A stretch of DNA of 64,000 nucleotides from Paenibacillus mesophilus. GTDB lineage: Bacteria > Bacillota > Bacilli > Paenibacillales > NBRC-103111. Below, piece after piece: positions 46,036-53,544 of this stretch; within the stretch, counting starts at the first letter, position 1, and every line of letters starts with the position of its first letter. The position numbers were made by a program, and so were the translations under genes. The stretch spans positions 1 to 64,000 of the forward strand of contig NZ_VCRA01000010.1 in assembly GCF_005938385.1 (NCBI RefSeq). The letters run 5' to 3'. Below the pieces are notes generated by a model. That model searched no databases. It saw only the letters and a list, made by a program, of their open reading frames with translations, and had not been told where the DNA came from.

Positions 46036-46392
46036 ATGATACAAATAACGGTTCCGACTCCGGATGTCAAGATTTACAAACAGAAGGCCCCTGAATTAAG
46101 CCATATTTACGGGTTTACGGATTTCATTCTGATTCCAAGGGATAAAGCGGGGATCTTTATGTTCTATAATGATAAGAATGAACTCCTATTCGTTGGCAAG
46201 GCACGGAAGCTAAGACCCAGAATTAAGAAGCATTTCGAGGATACGGCATCGGTTATCAAAGAGAAGCGGGAGGAAGTGAGCAAAATCGAGGTTTGTTTAG
46301 TCGAGGATCCCGTCCATAGAGAAATATACGAGACGTACATTATCAACGAATATAAGGCTAAGTACAATGTAGATAAGGTGATATACAAATAA
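46036..46392 (+). CDS. GIY-YIG endonuclease-domain protein
   Basis: A 118-residue protein. The GIY-YIG fold is visible as KAGIFMFYNDKNELLFVGKA (GIF and FVG replace GIY and YIG), followed by KLRPRIKKHF and a Glu in VHREIYE; this resembles the UvrC N-terminal nuclease and standalone excision-repair endonucleases. Role (repair or mobile element) is unclear. ATG 46036 is preferred, with a weak ribosome site. AT-rich compared with neighbours, suggesting transfer. Confidence 0.8.
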   Translation: MIQITVPTPDVKIYKQKAPELSHIYGFTDFILIPRDKAGIFMFYNDKNELLFVGKARKLRPRIKKHFEDTASVIKEKREEVSKIEVCLVEDPVHREIYETYIINEYKAKYNVDKVIYK

Positions 46393-46446
46393 TAGACAGG
46401 GCTCCTATTGCCCAGGGAGCCATGAAATTATAGGATAACGTAAAAA

Positions 46447-46484
46447 TGCCTTTAATCCACGTTCAGCGGGTTAAAGGCTTTTTG
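46447..46484. terminator. Bidirectional terminator
   Basis: GCCTTTAA-CC pairs with GG-TTAAAGGC, followed by TTTTT on the plus strand and ATTTTTA on the minus. It can end the GIY-YIG gene and the convergent tRNA. Confidence 0.8.
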
Positions 46485-46512
46485 ATATATATGCCGAGCT
46501 AGAATGGTAAGT

Positions 46513-46589
<77 letters not shown>

Positions 46590-46802
46590 ATAGTATAACT
46601 AAGCATTGTGATCTTTAACGTTGATCAGGTCTTTCATATTACAGCAATTCGAGCCAACATGCAAGCTCTTTACACCAACTGAAAAGATGTCGCAGCTAAG
46701 AATATTTCAATAAAATTTTTTTGTAATGTAGAAATCAAAATAACCGATACGTCATTATAGCGAAACCAAATTCCAATACGCATTAAAGGGAGGAGCTTTT
46801 GC

Positions 46803-47150
46803 ATGAATTACACTTTGATGTTTTACGAGAGCCAGGAAGACTTTGCGGCAAGAACGGACCCGACTCGACAACAACAATACTTGGCAGGCTGGACGCATTA
46901 TGTGCATGCTTTGCGGCAGGCTGGAATTGTGGTATTCGGTTCGGGTCTCTGTGCTCCTGAGACGGCTGCAACGATGAAGCGGCGCGGCGGCGAGATGGTG
47001 GTTCAGGACGGACCGTTTCCCGAAACGAAAGAGCAGCTCGGCGGGATATTCGTGATTGATGTTCCGGACTTTGAAACGGCACTGGAATGGGCTGCCCGAG
47101 GGCCCGTTGATACGGTTGAGATCAGACAGAACATTCCCCCTTTGAAGTAA
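46803..47150 (+). CDS. YCII-related (DGPF) family protein
   Basis: A 115-residue protein. It has DGPF at residues 69-72 in VVQDGPFPETKEQLGG, the hallmark of the DGPF group of YCII-related proteins, and starts NYTLMFYESQEDF. Such proteins are coded beside ECF42-type sigma factors. It precedes the sigma gene by 6 nt and is likely co-transcribed. Catalytic function, if any, is not known. Confidence 0.88.
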   Translation: MNYTLMFYESQEDFAARTDPTRQQQYLAGWTHYVHALRQAGIVVFGSGLCAPETAATMKRRGGEMVVQDGPFPETKEQLGGIFVIDVPDFETALEWAARGPVDTVEIRQNIPPLK

Positions 47151-47156
47151 TAGGCT

Positions 47157-48380
47157 ATGGAAACTAATCAGGTCATTGAAGCAGCGGCACGTGATGCTTA
47201 CGGTCGATTGCTCTCCTATCTGGCTGTAAATTGGCGGGACCTGCAAGCTGTTGAGGATGCCCTTGGAGATGCTTTTCTTGCCGCGCTAGAAACTTGGCCC
47301 AAGGTTGGCGTTCCGGATAAGCCTGAAGCCTGGCTAGTTACGGCCGCCCGAAGGAGGCTTATCGATCGTGCCCGACATACCCGTATTTCCGAAGGTGCGC
47401 TGCCGACACTCCTGGCGATGTCCGAGGATGCACAGCGTCTGAATTCTTCAAGCGCTGCTTTTCCGGACGAACGCCTAAGGATGATGTTTCTTTGCACACA
47501 TCCGGCCATTGATCCTGCGATGCGCACGCCGCTTATGTTGCAGACCGTGCTTGGCATCGATGCAGCTCGAATTGCGTCTGCATTTATCGTCAAGCCCTCT
47601 ACGATGAGCCAGCGTCTTACTCGGGTAAAGGCAAAAATCCGTGCCGAACGCCTCGTTTTTGAAATGCCTGATGCGGAAGAGATACCGGGTCGTCTCGATT
47701 CCGTTCTGGAAGCCATTTATGCTGCTTACGGGAGCGGGTGGGACGAGGCCGCTATTGCGGATTCGCCTCGCAGGAGATTGGCAGAGGAGGCCATTTATCT
47801 GGGAAAGCTGCTTCTTCAATTCGCTCCCCGCGAACCGGAGGTTTACGGTCTGTTGGCGCTCATGCTGCACTGCGAGGCGCGCCGTGAAGCACGGTATGAC
47901 GACGAGGGGAACTATGTCCCCCTCACTGAGCAAAGTTGTACGCGTTGGGAACAAGGCTTGATTATGGAGGCGGAGCGTTATCTGCATACCGCTTCGCAAG
48001 CTGGCGGAATCGGGCGCTTTCAACTCATGGCCGCGATTCAATCGGTGCATGCTCAGCGTTTATGGACTGGGAGCACCGAATGGGAGGCGATTGCTCAGTT
48101 ATACGAGGGCCTCATTCGTATGCACCCAACACTGGGCGCGTTAGTCGGTCGAGCTGCCGCGGTCGCAGAGGCTTATGGAACGGAACGCGGCATTATCTTG
48201 CTGGAAGCTATTCCATCGGAAGAAGTGGCGGATTACCAGCCCTATTGGGCGCTTGCCGGTTTTTTGTACAAGCGGATGAATCGAATAGAAGATGCCCGTT
48301 CTGCTTATAGCCGATCTATCGGACTATGCACCGATGGTTCTGTTCGACAATTTCTAAGCCGCCAAGCTTCTGCGATATAA
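47157..48380 (+). CDS. ECF42-type RNA polymerase sigma factor (DUF6596 C-terminus)
   Basis: A 407-residue protein. The sigma2 and sigma4 regions fill about residues 1-160 (VEDALGDAFLAALETWP; KPSTMSQRLTRVKAKIR), and the long C-terminal domain is DUF6596 with TPR-like helices (LLQFAPREPEVYGLLALML; RMNRIEDARSAYSRSI). This is the ECF42 arrangement, in which the C-terminal extension affects sigma activity. Its genomic partner is the DGPF gene upstream. No anti-sigma gene is seen. Confidence 0.88.
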   Translation: METNQVIEAAARDAYGRLLSYLAVNWRDLQAVEDALGDAFLAALETWPKVGVPDKPEAWLVTAARRRLIDRARHTRISEGALPTLLAMSEDAQRLNSSSAAFPDERLRMMFLCTHPAIDPAMRTPLMLQTVLGIDAARIASAFIVKPSTMSQRLTRVKAKIRAERLVFEMPDAEEIPGRLDSVLEAIYAAYGSGWDEAAIADSPRRRLAEEAIYLGKLLLQFAPREPEVYGLLALMLHCEARREARYDDEGNYVPLTEQSCTRWEQGLIMEAERYLHTASQAGGIGRFQLMAAIQSVHAQRLWTGSTEWEAIAQLYEGLIRMHPTLGALVGRAAAVAEAYGTERGIILLEAIPSEEVADYQPYWALAGFLYKRMNRIEDARSAYSRSIGLCTDGSVRQFLSRQASAI

Positions 48381-48406
48381 ATGTGGCATCGATAAAAGAT
48401 CTCAGG

Positions 48407-48433
48407 AAGGCACCCCCGTTTTGGGTGCCTTTT
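48407..48433 (+). terminator. Terminator after the ECF42 gene
   Basis: AAGGCACCC pairs with GGGTGCCTT around a 9-nt loop, followed by a short T run. It lies 27 nt after the sigma stop. Confidence 0.8.
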
Positions 48434-48487
48434 AAACTTGCCGTTATAGACAGCGCGGAGGACCGTATCATAAGTAACGGCAAGTTT
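48434..48487. repeat. Long-loop inverted repeat
   Basis: AAACTTGCCGTTA (48434-48446) and TAACGGCAAGTTT (48475-48487) are perfect 13-bp inverted repeats with a 28-nt spacer, directly after the ECF42 terminator. It looks like a small palindromic element similar in style to the repeats at 35.4 and 61.3 kb but different in sequence. It could also act as a second terminator. The 238-bp gap 48381-48618 holds nothing else clear. Confidence 0.55.
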
Positions 48488-48618
48488 TTGTGGGACTGTG
48501 TAAAAGTTGATTTAAGACATTCAATGCATATATCCTGCGTAATTCCAATGATATCCTTATCCTAGATCAGATGCGCACCTGATGAATCCTAATTTAAGAA
48601 TGGAAAGGGAGCCAAAAG

Positions 48619-49323
48619 ATGGGTAAGGACAATATCATTAGATCGATGCTTTCTGCGAAGGTAAATATGACGCCGAATGGATTTATCGCTGATCAATTAA
48701 ACCCAGAACAGTTTACGGATTGCCACGAATTGTTTTTTGACAAAATCCTGGAAATTCATTCTTCCGATATAATGGGAGTAGAAGGCTATGGCCAGTTTAA
48801 TGAGGAGTGTAAGACGGAATATAGGACCTGTAAGGAATTTCTGATCGAGACATTCGCAGAAGATAGAGAGGGATACTGGTATAATTGGAAGGAGATGTTC
48901 GAGACAACGGTTCTTGAGCGTGAATTCTTCGAAAAATACCTGCAGGAAATGAAGGACAGAATCCCGTATTGTGAAGGAAAACGTTATTTGGTGTATAACA
49001 ATACGTTCTTCGCCAATATGATCACGGATGGCAACATGACGGTCGGGTTCCCTGACTGGAGCAGATCCGGCATCTGCGATTTCCTTCTCGATTTCGCCAT
49101 TATGGATTTGAATAAGCCGTACTTGCACATTCCGGAATTGTTCCTCGAGTATTGCAAGAAAAGGGACATCGTCATACCGGATTTCCAAGAGAGATTCTTA
49201 TGTATGGCTTATTACAAAGGGATCGATGTCTTGCGTTGGCATGCATCGATTGATGACACGGAGTCCTGTACGTCCATTATGAAGTCTATCAGTGAGCTGA
49301 AAGATCGAATATACGCCTTATAG
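48619..49323 (+). CDS. Aminoglycoside phosphotransferase-like protein, N-lobe missing
   Basis: A 234-residue protein that resembles the C-lobe of aminoglycoside/hygromycin phosphotransferases: a start like a substrate-binding helix region, then VYNNTFFANM at 125-134 where the HGDxxxxN catalytic loop should be, and FPDWSRSGICDFLLDFA at 144-160 matching the IDW...GD..YDLA motif. The catalytic Asp is replaced by Asn128; Asn133 and Asp146 remain. The ATP-binding N-lobe is absent. It probably lacks kinase activity, unless partnered. AAAGGGAG lies upstream of ATG. Confidence 0.7.
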   Translation: MGKDNIIRSMLSAKVNMTPNGFIADQLNPEQFTDCHELFFDKILEIHSSDIMGVEGYGQFNEECKTEYRTCKEFLIETFAEDREGYWYNWKEMFETTVLEREFFEKYLQEMKDRIPYCEGKRYLVYNNTFFANMITDGNMTVGFPDWSRSGICDFLLDFAIMDLNKPYLHIPELFLEYCKKRDIVIPDFQERFLCMAYYKGIDVLRWHASIDDTESCTSIMKSISELKDRIYAL

Positions 49324-49334
49324 ATGGTGATAGG

Positions 49335-50033
49335 ATGAAATATGAAAATGCCAGCGATATAATCCCCGAGGAACTATTGAAAGAAATCCAGAAATACGCG
49401 GCAGGGAAACTGCTTTATATTCCCACCGGGGAGGAAAAGAGGGCTTGGGGCGCAACGTCCGGCTACCGGGATCAACTGCAGAAGCGCAATCGAATGATTC
49501 GCAATAAGTACGCCCATGGGCTCACCGTTTCGGAAATTGCGGACGAATACTTCTTATCCTTGGATTCCATTAAGAAAATTATATATTCGAAGAGTAATGA
49601 TAAGGATTTAATTTATTCTCCGACACTAGAATCAGCTGTACACTATGCGAATGCCGGTATGATCGAAGAGTGGGTCCAATGCTATTTCCTGCTTACCCGC
49701 AAAACTGCTCCCGTTGTACGGGATCTCATGGAGGGAGATTCTCTCTATTTCGGGGTGGTTAAGTTTCCACTGCGTCTCATTCAGCGTGAAGAATGTGAAG
49801 TCGGGGAGAACCTTGCAAGCGAAGGCGATGATCATGTATCCGCGCATCCGCCGCTTCTTATTTACTATGAGGAAGGGAAGTTTGTATGCACCACGCAGCA
49901 GGAGTTGTTGGCTTCATTAAAACAACGAAAAATCAATGCCTATCCCACCATCATCGTTTTGAAGGGAAATGCTGAGTATAAAAGATTCATGAAATACTAT
50001 GGAAATATATTTATTTATGTGGAAAAAGTATGA
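49335..50033 (+). CDS. CD3324-type protein with extra C-terminal domain
   Basis: A 232-residue protein. The first 85 residues (KYENASDIIPEELLKEIQKY ... GLTVSEIADEYFLSLDSIKKIIY) match the CD3324 family, with a helix-turn-helix-like segment near 67-90. Residues 90-232 are an unassigned domain. It follows the phosphotransferase-like gene by 11 nt and may be co-expressed with it. DNA binding is possible but not shown. Confidence 0.75.
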   Translation: MKYENASDIIPEELLKEIQKYAAGKLLYIPTGEEKRAWGATSGYRDQLQKRNRMIRNKYAHGLTVSEIADEYFLSLDSIKKIIYSKSNDKDLIYSPTLESAVHYANAGMIEEWVQCYFLLTRKTAPVVRDLMEGDSLYFGVVKFPLRLIQREECEVGENLASEGDDHVSAHPPLLIYYEEGKFVCTTQQELLASLKQRKINAYPTIIVLKGNAEYKRFMKYYGNIFIYVEKV

Positions 50034-50223
50034 TTTGATGGGCCTTCCCGCAAAGGATGGCCCTAAAACATGCCGAAGCAGCAACGATAAATTCCCTCAT
50101 CAATCCAGGAAACACATTGGTAAGTAAATTTTCGTTAAGAAACGCGATAAATGTACCGATGAGTAGAGCGGTTAACACTGCTCCCCTCTTCATTCCTCTT
50201 GCCTCTTGAGCCCGTTTGTCCAT
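50011..50223 (-). pseudogene. Remnant of an MFS (DHA2) transporter gene
   Basis: A 70-codon frame with a good ribosome site (GGGAGGTAG) begins MKRGAVLTALLIGTFIAF and continues NENLLTNVFPGLMREF, the N-terminal helix of DHA2 drug exporters (usually ALLIGAF..LLNETLLNVAFP.LMREF). After IVAASACF the frame reads unrelated sequence and stops. About 350 codons of a normal transporter are missing. It fills the gap 50034-50379 beside the CD3324 gene. A decayed exporter. Confidence 0.65.
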
Positions 50224-50295
50224 CTTCTACCTCCCGATTGTTCATTACGTTCCGTCCATTGTATGTATATTCAATATCCCCCGATCGACCTGAGG

Positions 50296-50351
50296 GCCGG
50301 GCAACTCTGCAAGTTAATCAATCGAATAAGCCGAGTTTTCGTATTGCCTTG
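50296..50351. repeat. Degenerate repeat, copy 1
   Basis: About 56 bp from GCCGGGCAACTCTGCAAG to TATTGCCTTG, roughly three-quarters identical to 50812-50873 with small gaps. It is in non-coding DNA near the MFS remnant. Origin unknown, possibly an old duplication. Confidence 0.5.
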
Positions 50352-50379
50352 ACACCGAATCGCCAGCCTGTCGCGCAGA

Positions 50380-50619
50380 TTATCCTACACCATCACTTTC
50401 TAACAAGGAATAAAAATGATCGCGGTCTTCGTCATCGAATTGGCCAAGCGTCCGTATCCTGACAAATTCATGTCCGCCATACATGTCAATCTCCTCGCCG
50501 TGCCTATTGTAGAGCGCGATCATATTGCCATCCCGATCCAACTCCATGTACCCGTAACATTGCGCTTCAGGCGCTTCACCGTAAAGGAGCATAAATCTGA
50601 TTTTGTCCACTCTGTTCAT
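50380..50619 (-). CDS. Hypothetical protein
   Basis: A 79-residue acidic protein (MNRVDKIRFMLLYGEAPEAQ; MYGGHEFVRIRTLGQFDDED) with no recognised domain or membrane helix. AGAAGGAGAAG lies upstream of ATG 50619. Codon pattern and ribosome site support a real gene. It lies between the two copies of a degenerate repeat. Confidence 0.7.
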   Translation of the reverse strand: MNRVDKIRFMLLYGEAPEAQCYGYMELDRDGNMIALYNRHGEEIDMYGGHEFVRIRTLGQFDDEDRDHFYSLLESDGVG

Positions 50620-50811
50620 ACAGCTTCTCCTTCTGTCTTTAGTAACCTGAAGAAAATTTTACGTGAAACCGGATGAATTGGAAAAAGCGATATCGCTCTC
50701 CATACTCGGACATTCATTCTTATTTCGAAAGCATAAGGGGGGATCCCCCGCTATGTCGCTTATTCGCACATTATCTCTTGACGTGATGAGGTTTGGGGAT
50801 TATGATAACGT

Positions 50812-50873
50812 GCCGGTCAACTCTACAAGGTAAATCAATAAAAAAGCCGACTTTACCACACAATACTGCCTTG
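50812..50873. repeat. Degenerate repeat, copy 2
   Basis: About 62 bp from GCCGGTCAACTCTACAAG to ACTGCCTTG, alignable to 50296-50351 with gaps. The 424-bp gap 50620-51043 also holds a GATC-centred palindrome (GGGGGATCCCCC, 50739-50750) and the merR promoter at 50969-50999. Confidence 0.5.
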
Positions 50874-50968
50874 CTCTACAGTTCCTGTAATCGACATTTT
50901 GAATCGGAGAAAAAGATGCGAAAAAGGGACATTGATTCCAAAAAAAGGAGGTTGTCTATTAATAACGC

Positions 50969-50999
50969 TTGCACCTTACGCAACGTAAGGTTTTATAAT
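50969..50999 (+). promoter_or_regulatory. MerR-type promoter/operator
   Basis: TTGCAC (50969-50974), a 19-nt spacer and exact TATAAT (50994-50999). The spacer contains a 19-bp palindrome ACCTTACG-CAA-CGTAAGGT (50973-50991). The over-long 19-bp spacer with a dyad between -35 and -10 is the classic MerR-family architecture, needing regulator-induced DNA untwisting. It drives the MerR gene at 51044 and probably the two following genes. Confidence 0.85.
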
Positions 51000-51043
51000 A
51001 GAGCTACCGGTACATCGTAAGCGCTAAAGTGAGGGGATGGTTA

Positions 51044-51547
51044 ATGAAGAGAAAGTGGAAGATCGGCGATCTTGCCAAGCTGACGGGGCTTACCGTACGA
51101 ACTTTGCGGTTCTATGATCAAATCGGGCTGTTCTCTTCGTCTGGACAGACGGAATCCGGACACAGACTGTACAGCGAAGCGGATTTGTCGCGCTTGCACC
51201 AGATTTTATCGCTTAAGGAGCTGGGGTTATCTCTCGAGGAGATTAAATCGGCCCTAAATGGCGGGCATATCAGTCCGCTGGAGGTCGTCAACCTACAGAT
51301 CAACCGCATCAAAGAGCAGATCCAATTGCAGCAGAAACTATTGGAGCAGCTTGGACATGTATCCAAGCTTATGCAGGGCAAAGGGGAATTGACGGTAGAA
51401 GACTTCACGAGTCTTCTGCAAGCGATGAAAATGGGATTTGAGAAGCCGGTCATTGAGCGGCGAGCGATTTGGGAGCGACATTTGGATTTGTTGGGAGACT
51501 TTCTTACCGAAGAGAGTGGAATGCCGAAACCTGAGGAGGAAAACTAA
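51044..51547 (+). CDS. MerR-family transcriptional regulator
   Basis: A 167-residue protein with the MerR winged helix (KIGDLAKLTGLTVRTLRFYD, GHRLYSEADLSRLHQI) and a coiled-coil and effector region (NLQINRIKEQIQLQQKLLEQ). It likely binds the 19-bp palindrome in its own promoter. ATG 51044 has GAGGGG upstream; a longer GTG start (51029) is less likely. It overlaps the next gene by 1 nt, so it co-regulates two SRPBCC proteins. Inducer unknown. Confidence 0.9.
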   Translation: MKRKWKIGDLAKLTGLTVRTLRFYDQIGLFSSSGQTESGHRLYSEADLSRLHQILSLKELGLSLEEIKSALNGGHISPLEVVNLQINRIKEQIQLQQKLLEQLGHVSKLMQGKGELTVEDFTSLLQAMKMGFEKPVIERRAIWERHLDLLGDFLTEESGMPKPEEEN

Positions 51548-51990
51548 TGAACGAACGATTCGTCAAGCATGCAACCTTCGTCGTCGAGCGGACCTATGCC
51601 GCTTCGCCGGAGCGGGTTTATCAAGCCTGGGCCGACCCGGTTGCCAAAGCCAAGTGGTTTTCGAAGCCGGACATTTTCGAGTTTCGGGTTGGGGGTCGCG
51701 AGTACAGCAGCGGCGGGCCGCCGAAAGGGCCGGTCTTTACCTTCGACGCCAGTTACCAGGAGCTTGTTCCGGGGCAGCGCATTGTCTATACGTACACTCT
51801 GGATTCGGATGGCACCCGCATCTCCGTCTCGACTACAACGGTCGAGTTGATCCAGCTGGAAAGCGGCACCAAGCTGATTTTTACGGAGCAAGGGGCGTAC
51901 TTAGACGGACATGATACACCGGAGGTGCGGGAACACGGGACAAACCTCATGATGGACGCACTGGGCAAGGTAGTGGAAGGGGAGGGGTAA
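51547..51990 (+). CDS. SRPBCC (AHSA1-like) protein 1
   Basis: A 147-residue protein of the SRPBCC hydrophobic-pocket fold, AHSA1-like: VERTYAASPERVYQAWADPVAKAKWF, FEFRVGG, and C-terminal GTNLMMDALGKVVEG. These usually bind small hydrophobic ligands. It is translationally coupled to the merR gene (TAATG overlap) and is followed by a second, related protein after 2 nt. Confidence 0.9.
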   Translation: MNERFVKHATFVVERTYAASPERVYQAWADPVAKAKWFSKPDIFEFRVGGREYSSGGPPKGPVFTFDASYQELVPGQRIVYTYTLDSDGTRISVSTTTVELIQLESGTKLIFTEQGAYLDGHDTPEVREHGTNLMMDALGKVVEGEG

Positions 51991-51992
51991 GC

Positions 51993-52433
51993 ATGGCGAT
52001 AAGCGATACGGAAATCATTTCTTCACGCGAGTTCGACGTACCGCGGGAGCTTGTGTTTCAAGCTTGGACAACCCCCGAGTTGTTGGCCCGATGGTGGGGG
52101 CCGCAAGGCTTCACGAATACGTTTCACGAGTGCGATATAAGGCCAGGCGGCACGTGGGCGTTCACGATGCACGGACCGGATGGCGCAGTATATCCGAACC
52201 ATAGCGTGTTTGTGGAAATCGTGCCGTTTGAGCGCATCGTGTTTGATCATCTCTCCGGTCACCAATTTCGGGTAACGGCTACATTCGAGAATGTGGGGGG
52301 CCGCACCAAAGTTACGTTCCGTCAGCTTTTCAAGATCAAAGAGGAGTTCGAAGAAGCCAAGGCATACTGCGTTGAAGGCAATGAACAGAACTTCGACCGA
52401 CTGGGCAAGGTGCTCGCGGAAATGGCCTCCTAG
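51993..52433 (+). CDS. SRPBCC (AHSA1-like) protein 2
   Basis: A 146-residue protein with SSREFDVPRELVFQAWTTPE, LLARWWGPQGFTNTFHECDI and RPGGTWAFTMHGPDG, the AHSA1-type SRPBCC signature. It differs clearly from the previous gene, so the pair is not a recent duplicate. Part of a MerR-controlled three-gene cassette; GGGGAGG-type ribosome site upstream. Ligand unknown. Confidence 0.9.
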   Translation: MAISDTEIISSREFDVPRELVFQAWTTPELLARWWGPQGFTNTFHECDIRPGGTWAFTMHGPDGAVYPNHSVFVEIVPFERIVFDHLSGHQFRVTATFENVGGRTKVTFRQLFKIKEEFEEAKAYCVEGNEQNFDRLGKVLAEMAS

Positions 52434-52469
52434 TGTGGCAATTTTGCGCCGATCGGATTCGGTCCAATA

Positions 52470-52502
52470 AAGAAGCCCTTCCCATTGGGAAAGGCTTCTT
52501 TT
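52470..52502. terminator. Bidirectional terminator
   Basis: AAGAAGCC(C)TTCCC pairs with GGGAA(A)GGCTTCTT around ATT, with T runs on both strands. It ends the SRPBCC cassette and the convergent spo0M. Confidence 0.85.
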
Positions 52503-52518
52503 CGCTTATGTTGCCGTG

Positions 52519-53298
52519 TTATACATACCTGCGGATCATCTCGGCCAACTGACCGGCAATGTAGTTTGCTCCGGAAGCAAGCTGATTGCTGTCGAACCGC
52601 ACCTTTACAAAATGCTCATCCGCATCAAACGCTTCGGCGAACAAGCCGGCTAATCCGCGGGCCTTGCGATCGATCTGCAGCAGCAAGTCGACCCCGTGCT
52701 CATCCGGGTAAAAAATGATTTCCAATTCGTCGAGCTGGCCCCTGAACTGCGAAGCGGGAACAAATTCGAATTCTTGAACGAAGGGCAGTCCGCTTATTCT
52801 GCCGTAATACGGTGCGTATTCGCAGGTCACCTCGCGAAGCCGGAAACCGAGCTGATCGACCGCCTCCAAAATAATCGAGGAATTCGGGTGCGGCCTTACT
52901 TGCAGGCGATCCTGATCCTTCGGATCTATCGCTTCTTTAATGTCAAGTCCGGTTTGAATCCAGACGGGTGTTCTCCCCATCGTCACCGGCGTAATTGCCG
53001 GAAGCTGGAACGAAACGGGGAATTCATAGACTTGCTCCGCCTCTACGGTAAACTTCCCGGCCAACAAGAATTTGGATACCGGCGCTTCGACGGTCGTCTT
53101 CGTATCGTTCTGTTCCTTCAAATAACGAGTCATGACGAAGGCGTAGACGTCATCGACCTGCTGATTCACACGGCCCCCCTGAATTCGGACGACGCCGCTG
53201 ATCGTATCCCCTGCGTTCACCACATCTTGATGGAGCATGAGATCTACTGTGGCCGCGCCGATCCCGACGCTCGCCAGCATTCGTTTGAACATGGACAT
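52519..53298 (-). CDS. spo0M: Sporulation-control protein Spo0M
   Basis: A 259-residue arrestin-like protein: MFKRMLASVGIGAATVDLML, VNAGDTISGVVRIQGG, and FVQEFEFVP. This is the Spo0M family; in B. subtilis it affects sporulation initiation. ATG 53298 has GGAGG upstream. It runs on the minus strand, convergent with the SRPBCC genes, and has its own promoter region (53299-53523), in which I see no clear promoter elements. Confidence 0.92.
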   Translation of the reverse strand: MSMFKRMLASVGIGAATVDLMLHQDVVNAGDTISGVVRIQGGRVNQQVDDVYAFVMTRYLKEQNDTKTTVEAPVSKFLLAGKFTVEAEQVYEFPVSFQLPAITPVTMGRTPVWIQTGLDIKEAIDPKDQDRLQVRPHPNSSIILEAVDQLGFRLREVTCEYAPYYGRISGLPFVQEFEFVPASQFRGQLDELEIIFYPDEHGVDLLLQIDRKARGLAGLFAEAFDADEHFVKVRFDSNQLASGANYIAGQLAEMIRRYV

Positions 53299-53544
53299 TA
53301 CTGCAAGCCTCCTCCTTGTTATTTACATATTCACTGATACGTTGAGGGAATAGAGGAGGTTTCATGTTTACGTGGTGCGGCGTGCATTTGAGCCAAAAGA
53401 AATGGGACTAATAGCACTAAAGTAAGAGGTGCAACAAAGAAGTAAAGAAATGGTTATTCATTCGGTAGACCTATTGTCGCAAATGGCCTAAATCGCTAAC
53501 CTTTACTTAGGTATCTAGAGACTATGGAGGGAGAGATTTACCCG

